DNA from: an uncultured Lachnospiraceae bacterium
Lineage (GTDB): Bacteria; Bacillota; Clostridia; Lachnospirales; Lachnospiraceae
Assembly: GCA_905236925.1 (NCBI GenBank)
Contig: CAJOQS010000053.1
Coordinates: forward strand, 1 to 5,795
Direction of reading: 5' to 3'
Length of the DNA: 5,795 nucleotides
The notes beneath the pieces are model-generated. The model was not told the DNA's origin and did not search any database. It saw nothing but the letters and a program-made list of their open reading frames with translations. Made by a program: the position numbers and the translations under genes. Shown piece by piece: positions 1-5,795 of the stretch. Every line of letters starts with the position of its first letter. Positions within the stretch are counted from its first letter, which is position 1.

Positions 1-1437
1 ATAATCTTCCATCTTCACATTCAGTTTCACATAGGAATCTGCTTTTCGGTTGCTCACACGCGTAAGGAGCACACAGCTTTCCACATGGGGTGTGTTCGGG
101 AACATGTCCACGCATTTCGCCTTTTCAACCCTGTAGCCGCCCTGCTGCAGCACGACAAGGTCGTTGGCAAGGCTTACGGGATTGCAGGAAATGTAAATTA
201 TCTTATCAACTCCGTATGCAATTATCTTGGGGAGTGCCTTGGGATGGATACCCTCACGCGGAGGATCGAGCACGATCAGGTCGGGCTTGTCCTCGATCTC
301 GTCAAGAACCTTTAATACATCACCGCATATGAACTCGCAGTTATCGATATTGTTGAAGAAAGCATTCTCCTTCGCGGCTTCAACTGCCTCGGCAACTATT
401 TCCACACCAACAACCTTCTTGGCGACAGGTGCAAGAACCTGGGCAATGGTTCCCGTTCCGCTGTACAGGTCAAAAATGACCTTGTCGGCCGTGTCTCCGG
501 CCATGCTGCGGGCAGTGCGGTAAAGAACCTCCGCTCCCCTGGAATTGGTCTGGAAGAACGAGAAGGTCGATATCCGGAATATAAGACCGAGCAGCTCTTC
601 AAGAAGGAAATCCTTTCCGTAAAGGATTTCCGTTCTTTCGGCCTTGACGGCATCCGCATTGTCGTTGTTAACCGAATGAAGAATACCTATAATGCTTCCG
701 TTCAGGTTCAGTTCGAGAAGCTTGTCACGGAGTTTTCCGAGAAACTCTGGCTCGGTAATGATACCGTCCGTCCATTGCGACGAAGTCACGAGATTAACAA
801 GGATCTCGCCGGTCATGGTCGCTCTCCTGATCAGAAGATGACGCAGGTATCCCCTGTGGGAAAGCTTATGCATATAAGTAAGGCCGTATTCTTTTGCCAG
901 CCCCACGACAGCCCCGACGATCATATTGTAGTCATTGTCAACTATGGTACAGTCAGTGATCTGAAGGATATCGTAGAAGCTGCCCTTTTTGTGAAGGCCG
1001 AGAGTCAGTTCCCCGAACCTGCAGGAATCGCCGAAGCTGAATTCCATTTTGTTGCGGTAACCCTTGTCGGAGGGACTTCCCTCGATTCCGAGAAATTCAT
1101 ATTCCCCTTCGATAACATTGTCAAGGAGACGCTTTACCTGTTCGGATTTGAGGGTAAGCTGGTCAGCGTACTTTATGCGCTGGTATGCGCAGCCGCCGCA
1201 CATTCCGAAATGAGGGCATGCCGGCTCTTCGGTTTCGATTGGTGAACGTTCGATAACCTCCTTCAGGTTGCCTTCCGCACGTCCGTTACGGACTTTCCCT
1301 ATGGTAAACCTTATCTTCTGTCCCGGCAGGGCGTTCTTGACAGTGACCTTCTCACCGTCCACGAAAACGATTCCCCTGTTCGGAAAGTCCGTACGCTCCA
1401 CAGTTCCGATATACTCCATTCCTTTTTTAACTGCCAT
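1..1437 (-). CDS. rlmD: 23S rRNA (uracil-5-)-methyltransferase, RlmD/RumA type (C-terminus cut by window edge)
   Basis: This gene encodes a cytoplasmic TrmA/RumA-family enzyme that uses S-adenosylmethionine to make 5-methyluridine in 23S rRNA. The frame reads without interruption for 479 codons and is still open at position 1, so the stop is outside the window. Residues 1-65 resemble a TRAM RNA-binding domain. Cysteines 74, 80 and 83 (C-x5-C-x2-C, within CPHFGMCGGC) and Cys163 (in ITDC) match the four [4Fe-4S] ligands of RlmD. YRNKMEFSFG at 127-136 and FFQTN at 294-298 are family motifs. The SAM site is DLYSGTGTI at 323-331 and the active site is LDPPREG at 389-395. Cys418 in SCN is the expected nucleophile and Glu453 in PHVE the expected general base; they are 35 residues apart, as in E. 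coli RlmD (C389/E424). The ATG at 1437 is favoured by a well-placed Shine-Dalgarno; a second in-frame ATG is at 1419. At 479+ residues it is longer than E. coli RlmD. Firmicute homologues can modify U747 as well as U1939 (RlmCD), so the exact target is not certain. Confidence 0.95.
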   Translation of the reverse strand, partial: MAVKKGMEYIGTVERTDFPNRGIVFVDGEKVTVKNALPGQKIRFTIGKVRNGRAEGNLKEVIERSPIETEEPACPHFGMCGGCAYQRIKYADQLTLKSEQVKRLLDNVIEGEYEFLGIEGSPSDKGYRNKMEFSFGDSCRFGELTLGLHKKGSFYDILQITDCTIVDNDYNMIVGAVVGLAKEYGLTYMHKLSHRGYLRHLLIRRATMTGEILVNLVTSSQWTDGIITEPEFLGKLRDKLLELNLNGSIIGILHSVNNDNADAVKAERTEILYGKDFLLEELLGLIFRISTFSFFQTNSRGAEVLYRTARSMAGDTADKVIFDLYSGTGTIAQVLAPVAKKVVGVEIVAEAVEAAKENAFFNNIDNCEFICGDVLKVLDEIEDKPDLIVLDPPREGIHPKALPKIIAYGVDKIIYISCNPVSLANDLVVLQQGGYRVEKAKCVDMFPNTPHVESCVLLTRVSNRKADSYVKLNVKMEDY

Positions 1438-1446
1438 TTTGCTTAT

Positions 1447-1454
1447 ACCTCTTT
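1447..1454 (-). promoter_or_regulatory. Ribosome binding site of the rRNA methyltransferase gene
   Basis: On the minus strand the motif AAAGAGGT lies 9 nt upstream of the ATG at 1437. This spacing is ideal and supports that start over the in-frame ATG at 1419, which has no comparable site. Confidence 0.75.
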
Positions 1455-1470
1455 ACTTTAGTTCTTCAAA

Positions 1471-1497
1471 GTGTTAAAATTATATTGTGTTAAAATT
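1471..1497. repeat. Perfect 11-bp tandem-spaced direct repeat in the divergent intergenic region
   Basis: GTGTTAAAATT occurs at 1471-1481 and again at 1487-1497. The copies are offset by 16 bp with a 5-bp gap (ATATT). The repeat lies in the 105-bp region (1438-1542) between the divergent methyltransferase and yerC starts, and it overlaps candidate promoter elements for both directions. Paired direct copies of this kind could be an operator, but no binding site of a known regulator is recognised. Confidence 0.6.
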
Positions 1498-1509
1498 TCA
1501 CTGACGCAA
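1479..1509 (-). promoter_or_regulatory. Candidate sigma-A promoter for the rRNA methyltransferase gene
   Basis: The minus strand carries a perfect -10 hexamer, TATAAT, at 1484-1479. The best upstream -35 is weak: TTGCGT at 1509-1504, with a 19-bp spacer. Transcription would begin near 1472 and leave a leader of about 35 nt before the ATG at 1437. The -10 sits between and partly over the copies of the GTGTTAAAATT direct repeat, so a protein bound there could block it. The call rests on the -10 and on its position; this is an AT-rich stretch where such matches arise by chance. Confidence 0.4.
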
Positions 1510-1519
1510 AATCTATATT
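1490..1519 (+). promoter_or_regulatory. Candidate promoter for the yerC-DUF218 operon
   Basis: The best pair seen on the plus strand is TTAAAA at 1490-1495 (4 of 6 to TTGACA) and TATATT at 1514-1519 (5 of 6 to TATAAT), with an 18-bp spacer. Transcription would start near 1526, giving a short leader that still contains the Shine-Dalgarno. The -35 falls inside the second copy of the direct repeat. Other AT-rich hexamers here, such as TAAAAT at 1491-1496, could be used instead. Confidence 0.3.
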
Positions 1520-1530
1520 TCAATAATACA

Positions 1531-1535
1531 GGGAG
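1531..1535 (+). promoter_or_regulatory. Ribosome binding site setting the yerC start
   Basis: GGGAG is followed by a 7-nt spacer and the ATG at 1543. The same frame is open upstream to a GTG at 1471, which would add 24 residues. That extension reads through the AT-rich promoter region, has no Shine-Dalgarno and is not typical of the family, so 1543 is chosen. Confidence 0.75.
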
Positions 1536-1542
1536 TTTACCA

Positions 1543-1860
1543 ATGAACCAGAAAATCCACACCGACGCCGTTAGTTACTTGTTTGAAGCTATCCTAAGCC
1601 TTAAGGACAAGGACGAATGCTATACCTTCTTCGAGGATATCTGCACCATCAACGAGCTTCTTTCACTTGCCCAGCGCTTTGAAGTGGCTGCCATGCTCCG
1701 TTCCGGCAAAACTTATCTCGATATTGCCGACAAAACCGGTGCTTCTACAGCTACCATCAGCCGTGTAAACAGGTCTCTCAACTACGGCAACGACGGCTAC
1801 GATATGGTCTTCAAGCGGATTTCGACCGCTCCCTCCTGCTCCGGAGACAAGAATGCGTAA
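1543..1860 (+). CDS. yerC: YerC/YecD-family TrpR-like DNA-binding protein
   Basis: This is a 105-residue helical protein of the Trp-repressor superfamily. It matches the YerC/YecD family, which is common in Firmicutes and usually just over 100 residues long. After an N-terminal helical segment (SYLFEAILSL at 11-20), it carries the family region around ELLSLAQRFEVAAML (38-52). The helix-turn-helix is at about 57-80 (TYLDIADKTGASTATISRVN), with TATISRVNR as the likely recognition helix. Family members are thought to bind DNA as dimers, but their effector and targets are poorly known. Nothing here shows tryptophan control: no trp genes or leader peptide are present. The last 8 bp overlap the downstream DUF218 gene, so the two are probably co-transcribed and translationally coupled. 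Autoregulation through the upstream direct repeat is plausible but inferred. The short tail after residue 93, with several Ser/Ala, looks non-conserved. Confidence 0.9.
   Translation: MNQKIHTDAVSYLFEAILSLKDKDECYTFFEDICTINELLSLAQRFEVAAMLRSGKTYLDIADKTGASTATISRVNRSLNYGNDGYDMVFKRISTAPSCSGDKNA
1843..1846 (+). promoter_or_regulatory. Ribosome binding site of the DUF218 gene, inside yerC
   Basis: GGAG lies 6 nt before the ATG at 1853, within the last codons of yerC. The alternative in-frame ATG at 1862 would avoid the overlap but would sit 15 nt from this site, so 1853 is preferred. Confidence 0.65.
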
Positions 1861-2605
1861 TATGTTCCTTCGTTTGATCCCTGCTGTTTTGCTGTGTATC
1901 GCCGGCATTGCTTCGATCTATTACAGCATTGTCGTCGCAGCGGTTCGTTCAGGCTCGAAGTTTTTCCTTTTCTGGGATGTACTCGGGCTTTTCTTTATTG
2001 TTCTCGGGATCGGCATATTCACCGGTCTTTTCCGTTATTTACCCAAGTGGCTTCTTATAACGATCGGTTCCGTTTTCCTGTGCGGTGTCATACTGACATC
2101 CGTTCTGGTCGGTCTTATCTTCACGACCTATGACGAGAAAGCGGCTCCCGGACTTGACTATATACTTGTTCTCGGTGCCCAGATGCGTGAAGACGGCCCC
2201 AGTGTGGTCCTTCAGTACCGTCTCGACACTGCTGTTCAGTACCTTCAGGACAGTCCCGATACCCTCTGCATCGTAAGCGGCGCGCAGGGCGACAACGAGC
2301 CCTGTACCGAGGCTTTCGGCATGAAGGAATACCTCGTAAGCCGCGGCATCTCCCCGGATCGTATAATCCTCGAGGAGCAGGCCGTCAACACCCGGACCAA
2401 TATCATCTACAGCTCCAAGCTTATCCCGGATGGCTCGACGGTCGGCATCGTAACGAGCAATTTCCATATGTACCGTTCGCTTTTCCTGTGCCGGAGATTC
2501 GGCCTGAACAATGTATCGCCGATAACGGCGCCGTCCACACGACGGTACGCTCCCAATAACATAATCCGCGAGGTATGCGGTTTGATGAAAGACCGGATCT
2601 TTTAG
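1853..2605 (+). CDS. Membrane-anchored DUF218 (SanA/ElyC/YdcF-type) protein
   Basis: The protein has 250 residues. It has three hydrophobic segments at about 5-31, 37-60 and 65-90, followed by a DUF218 domain at about 102-240. Family landmarks are YILVLGAQ (103-110), VSGAQGDNE (141-149), TEA (152-154), the NTRTN segment (179-183) and TSNFHMYRS (201-209). Arg/Lys near the N-terminus and in the loop RYLPK (61-65) suggest a cytoplasmic N-terminus. With three helices, the DUF218 domain would then face outside the membrane. Related proteins (SanA, ElyC) are linked to cell-envelope integrity and peptidoglycan or lipid-carrier metabolism in E. coli, but the reaction is not established and the substrate here is unknown. 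The start at 1853 overlaps the yerC stop by 8 bp, which implies coupling. The stop codon lies inside the operon's terminator hairpin. Confidence 0.88.
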   Translation: MRNMFLRLIPAVLLCIAGIASIYYSIVVAAVRSGSKFFLFWDVLGLFFIVLGIGIFTGLFRYLPKWLLITIGSVFLCGVILTSVLVGLIFTTYDEKAAPGLDYILVLGAQMREDGPSVVLQYRLDTAVQYLQDSPDTLCIVSGAQGDNEPCTEAFGMKEYLVSRGISPDRIILEEQAVNTRTNIIYSSKLIPDGSTVGIVTSNFHMYRSLFLCRRFGLNNVSPITAPSTRRYAPNNIIREVCGLMKDRIF

Positions 2606-2621
2606 GGATCCGGCCTTTTTT
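2591..2621 (+). terminator. Intrinsic terminator of the yerC-DUF218 operon
   Basis: CCGGATC (2593-2599) pairs with GATCCGG (2607-2613) around a 7-nt loop, and six T residues follow at 2616-2621. The loop contains the TAG stop of the DUF218 gene (2603-2605), so the upstream arm is coding sequence. On the minus strand the hairpin lies just after the helicase stop, but it is followed only by TCTTTC, so it would be a poor terminator in that direction. Confidence 0.85.
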
Positions 2622-2622
2622 A

Positions 2623-5600
2623 TCAGGCTTTCATTGAGAAAATATCCTCGAGTTCTTCTCTTGTCAGATGGTTTATGAACACTTCCTTCGACTGGATGAC
2701 AGAATCGGACAGTTCTTTCTTCTTCTGCTGCAGCTTATAAATGTTCTCCTCGACCGAATTCCTCGTAAGAAGCTTCAGAACGTAAACATTGCTTGTCTGG
2801 CCGATACGGTACGCACGGTCCGTAGCCTGATCCTCAACCGCGGGATTCCACCAGGGATCGTAATGAATAACGGTATCCGCACCGGTAAGGTTAAGTCCCG
2901 TTCCTCCCGCCTTCAGGGAGATAAGGAACACATCGCACTCACCTGCATTGAAGCGCTTGGCCATATCGAGTCTTTCCTCGGGAGATGTCTGACCGTCAAG
3001 GTAGAAATACTTTATCTCCTTCGAATCCAGCTCCTTGCGGATAATGTCGAGCATACTTGTAAACTGCGAGAATACAAGGGTCCTGTGCTCGTTGGCGATA
3101 GCGTTCTCCAGCTGGGTCATGAGCAGGTCGAGCTTGCCGCTCCCGCCCTGATAATTCTCGAGGAAGGTTCCGGGATGACAGCATATCTGACGCAGCCTCG
3201 TGAGTGCCGCAAGTATCTTCATCCTGCTCTTTTCGATGCCGTTCTGGTTGATCTCGCCGAACAGGTCCGTCCTGATCTGTGAAAGATAGGACATATAGAC
3301 CTTTCTCTGCTCCTCGGTCATAGGAGCGATCATCTTCTCCTCGAGCTTGCCCGGAAGCTCCTTCAATACTTCCTTCTTCATACGGCGCATAATGAAGGGT
3401 CTGATCCTGGTGTTAAGGCTTTCAAGGACCTCTGTATCTCCCGCGATTATGGGCTTTTCGTATCTTGCGGCGAACCTCGAATGTGCCATCAGGAAGTTCG
3501 GCATGATAAAGTCAAATATCGACCAAAGCTCAGAGAGCGAATTCTCGATGGGCGTACCGGTAAGCGCGAACCTGTGCTCGGCTCTCAGGAGCTTGACAGA
3601 CTGCGCATTGAGTGAAGCCGCGTTTTTGATGAACTGCGCCTCATCAAGGAAAATGGTCTCGAAGAGTATCTTTCTGTATTCCCTGACATCACGCCTCATA
3701 AGAGGATATGAAGTTATCAGCACATCCTGATCGGAATAGCTCTCGATCATGGCCTTTCTGTCAGGCGGTGCTCCTGTAACCACGCAGGCCTTCAGATCCG
3801 GGCAGAAATTGGTCAGCTCGTCCATCCAGTTGTAAACGATCGATGAAGGGCACACGATCAGGAAATGAGGCGTATTGTTGCCGTTCTTCTGACTTCTTTC
3901 CTTGACCGCGCGCATATATACGATGGTCTGGATGGTTTTTCCGAGACCCATGTCGTCCGCAAGTATGCCGCCAAGGCTGTTCTTGGCAAGCGTCATAAGC
4001 CAGCGGTAGCCGACCTCCTGGTAGCCTCTCAGCTCGGCATTGATGCCGTCGGGAACGTCAAAATCCTCACTCTCGGCATTACGGATATTGTCGATGAGCT
4101 TGACGAAATCCTCGTTCTTCTCAACATGGAAACCGCACTTATCCAGAGCATCGTCAAGATAAAAGGCATTGCTCTTGCTGAGTTTGATGCCGTTCTCTCC
4201 GATGTTTTTCGAGGATACTCCGAGGTTGTCAAGAATGTCCATCAGATGCTCGAAGCCGAAGCCCTGAAGATCGATAAAGCTTCCGTCGTGCATCCTGTAG
4301 TACTTCTTCCTTACGCGAAGGGATCTGAACAGGTTCTTAAGTTCTTCAGCATCCATATCGGAATAATTGAAATCCATTTCGAGGAGATCCATCTCCCTGC
4401 TGACCCTGAGGCCGATGTTGAAGCCTCCGCCCGAAACGATCCTTATCTTCTTAAATTCCTCGGTGTAATACAGCTCGGCAGCCTGAGAAAGCTCGGTCAT
4501 GTCGCCGGTCAGGAAATCGTAGATTCCCGACTCGCTTTTAAGGAGATAGAAACCGGACCTTGCCTCGAAGCCGCGCTGCTCCAACATGTCGGTGATCCTG
4601 CCCTCTCCGTCCTTGTCGCGCGTAATGATGTAATAATCGCTCTTCGGATTCTCAAAGGAATTGAATTCAAAGCTGTCGTAGATAAAATGCACTTCCGCCT
4701 TGATCGAATTGACATAGCGGTCAAAGTAAATGCTGCACTTGAGCTCCGGCGAGATATACCTGTCCTTCAGTTCATCGGGTATATCGATATCCATGCTGTC
4801 GCCGATCTTGGGGAGGACTTCCTCAAGGAATCGCTGCTTGTTGCTCCCCCTGAATATAAGGGCGGGCTTGTCCGAACCGAGATTGTTGAAGAAGGGCGCA
4901 TAATTGCGCTTAAAGCGCGCATCGGGCATGAAGATGGCGCCATTGTAATAGATCAGATCGCCCGTTTTTGACAGCGGGATAACAGCTTCCTTGTTCTGAT
5001 AGTCAAGTACTATCGCGTCATCCACGATGTCGAGATCGTATTTGATGTTGGGATTCTGGTTGAAAACCCTGACATTCTCGTATACATTGTCATACAGCTT
5101 CAGGGTAAAAGAGTATTTCCCGACGATCTTGAGGAGCTTCAGCAGCAGAGTCTGCGTCAGCATCATCCTTGAACGTTCGAAAACCTTCTGCGACGAGACA
5201 GAATCGTCCATTCCGAGGATCTCGAGAACTTCTATGATGAAGTCAAGTATCTCCTGCGATGATTTGTCGAATTCGCTCTCGTAATAGACAAACTTGAATT
5301 CTTTTCCGAGTACGATATTCTGCTTGTTCATATAATCAAGCACGAATCTCTTGATGTTCTGTATCTTGTAAAGGCGGTCATGACCGCATTTGAGCGAAAG
5401 AAATGCATTGCCCTCCGAGCTGCCGAGTATCTGCGGAACGGTTATCTCGGGCTCGATATGATAAACCTCCATCGGGCACAGTGAATCCTCCTGCCCCCTG
5501 AAGAAATCGAGACACGCGCAGGCCCTTCTGTCCTCTGGATTCGGAAGGGAGTTCATTTTCTCCTTTTCCTGATGCTTGAGGATCGAAAGAAAACCGGCCA

Positions 5601-5795
5601 CGGCATGACGGCATGCGCCCTTTTCCTTTGCGGCTTCGGGGCAGTTGCAGGTATAGGTGAGCCCCAGGTCCTCACTCTCGCCGAGCGTAACGGTATATTC
5701 AAAATTGTCCATCACACTGCAGCGGATGAGCCCGGTGTTTCTCTGAATCTGAACATTCTTGACAGCACCCGAACGAAACAGCTGGATCCCTCCGG
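2623..5795 (-). CDS. SWIM zinc finger / SNF2 helicase-like ATPase (N-terminus cut by window edge)
   Basis: This is a large Swi2/Snf2-family (SF2) DNA-dependent ATPase, 1056 residues visible. The frame ends at TGA (2625-2623) and stays open to the right edge. The codon at 5715 is a GTG inside the domain, not the start, because the 26 preceding codons read as normal protein. Numbering from that GTG: the SWIM zinc-binding motif C-x-C-x9-C-x-H uses C23, C25, C35 and H37. A long region at about 60-550 resembles the bacterial SNF2-associated segment. The ATPase follows with LADDMGLGKT (585-594, Walker A), CPSSIVYNW (622-630), DEAQ (691-694, Walker B) and LTGTP (718-722). The C-terminal helicase lobe has LVFSQF (880-885), AGGTGLNL (936-943) and DQATDRAYRIGQ (962-973, arginine finger). 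All core motifs look intact. Such proteins translocate on duplex DNA and remodel bound proteins; the cellular role of this bacterial group is unsettled, and no restriction or phage-defence partner is seen here. It converges on the yerC operon with 17 bp between stops. Confidence 0.95.
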   Translation of the reverse strand, partial: GGIQLFRSGAVKNVQIQRNTGLIRCSVMDNFEYTVTLGESEDLGLTYTCNCPEAAKEKGACRHAVAGFLSILKHQEKEKMNSLPNPEDRRACACLDFFRGQEDSLCPMEVYHIEPEITVPQILGSSEGNAFLSLKCGHDRLYKIQNIKRFVLDYMNKQNIVLGKEFKFVYYESEFDKSSQEILDFIIEVLEILGMDDSVSSQKVFERSRMMLTQTLLLKLLKIVGKYSFTLKLYDNVYENVRVFNQNPNIKYDLDIVDDAIVLDYQNKEAVIPLSKTGDLIYYNGAIFMPDARFKRNYAPFFNNLGSDKPALIFRGSNKQRFLEEVLPKIGDSMDIDIPDELKDRYISPELKCSIYFDRYVNSIKAEVHFIYDSFEFNSFENPKSDYYIITRDKDGEGRITDMLEQRGFEARSGFYLLKSESGIYDFLTGDMTELSQAAELYYTEEFKKIRIVSGGGFNIGLRVSREMDLLEMDFNYSDMDAEELKNLFRSLRVRKKYYRMHDGSFIDLQGFGFEHLMDILDNLGVSSKNIGENGIKLSKSNAFYLDDALDKCGFHVEKNEDFVKLIDNIRNAESEDFDVPDGINAELRGYQEVGYRWLMTLAKNSLGGILADDMGLGKTIQTIVYMRAVKERSQKNGNNTPHFLIVCPSSIVYNWMDELTNFCPDLKACVVTGAPPDRKAMIESYSDQDVLITSYPLMRRDVREYRKILFETIFLDEAQFIKNAASLNAQSVKLLRAEHRFALTGTPIENSLSELWSIFDFIMPNFLMAHSRFAARYEKPIIAGDTEVLESLNTRIRPFIMRRMKKEVLKELPGKLEEKMIAPMTEEQRKVYMSYLSQIRTDLFGEINQNGIEKSRMKILAALTRLRQICCHPGTFLENYQGGSGKLDLLMTQLENAIANEHRTLVFSQFTSMLDIIRKELDSKEIKYFYLDGQTSPEERLDMAKRFNAGECDVFLISLKAGGTGLNLTGADTVIHYDPWWNPAVEDQATDRAYRIGQTSNVYVLKLLTRNSVEENIYKLQQKKKELSDSVIQSKEVFINHLTREELEDIFSMKA

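Noticed and set aside
676..1245. A 189-codon open frame on the plus strand
   Set aside because: It is antisense to the methyltransferase region that carries the Fe-S cysteines. Its translation resembles no family I know.
1455..1472. Small inverted repeat ACTTT...AAAGT in the intergenic region
   Set aside because: The stem is only 5 AT-rich base pairs with an 8-nt loop, too weak to call an operator or a structured RNA.
1471..1542. A 24-residue N-terminal extension of YerC from a GTG start
   Set aside because: It would translate the AT-rich promoter and repeat region, it lacks a Shine-Dalgarno, and it makes the protein longer than its family. The ATG at 1543 has a good site.
1438..1542. Possible trp-type attenuator or riboswitch ahead of yerC
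   Set aside because: There is no Trp-codon-rich leader peptide, no stable hairpin and no known riboswitch core. The region is too short once promoters are allowed for.
2668..3282. A 204-codon open frame on the plus strand
   Set aside because: It is antisense to the helicase C-terminal lobe with intact motifs IV-VI, and it has no independent coding evidence.
3865..4971. A 368-codon open frame on the plus strand
   Set aside because: It is entirely antisense to the SNF2 gene, whose protein is conserved and continuous here. It has no recognisable domain and no ribosome site, and such long shadows are common opposite GC-balanced genes.
2623..5795. Phage-defence system built on the SNF2 protein (DISARM-like or similar)
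   Set aside because: No methylase, nuclease or other defence partner is next to it. The SWIM-SNF2 architecture is a widespread chromosomal type, and the neighbours are housekeeping genes.

Overview
The window looks like ordinary chromosomal sequence from a Gram-positive bacterium of the class Clostridia, possibly Lachnospiraceae-like. This is inferred from the gene set: a TRAM-containing RlmD-type rRNA methyltransferase, a YerC/YecD TrpR-like regulator and a large SWIM-SNF2 helicase. Clear AGGAG-like ribosome sites and roughly balanced base composition fit. The taxonomic call is tentative. No mobile element, CRISPR array, tRNA or rRNA is visible.

Layout. (1) Positions 1-1437, minus strand: nearly all of a 23S rRNA (uracil-5-)-methyltransferase, with its C-terminus cut by the left edge. 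(2) Positions 1438-1542: an AT-rich divergent intergenic region with candidate promoters in both directions and a perfect 11-bp direct repeat. (3) Positions 1543-2605, plus strand: a two-gene operon of a small TrpR-superfamily DNA-binding protein (YerC family) and a three-helix membrane protein with a DUF218 (SanA/ElyC/YdcF-type) domain. The two genes overlap by 8 bp. (4) Positions 2591-2621: an intrinsic terminator that contains the stop codon of the DUF218 gene. (5) From 2623 to beyond the right edge, minus strand: a SWIM-zinc-finger SNF2/Swi2 helicase-like ATPase that converges on the operon with only 17 bp between stop codons. Its true start lies outside the window.

The genes do not form one obvious pathway. 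The rRNA methyltransferase and the yerC operon share a divergent control region, so common regulation is possible, and YerC is the only candidate regulator encoded here. The helicase appears to be an independent unit. I found no convincing novel multi-gene system. The points most worth a second look are the direct repeat between the divergent genes, the tight yerC-DUF218 coupling, and the upstream extension of the helicase frame.
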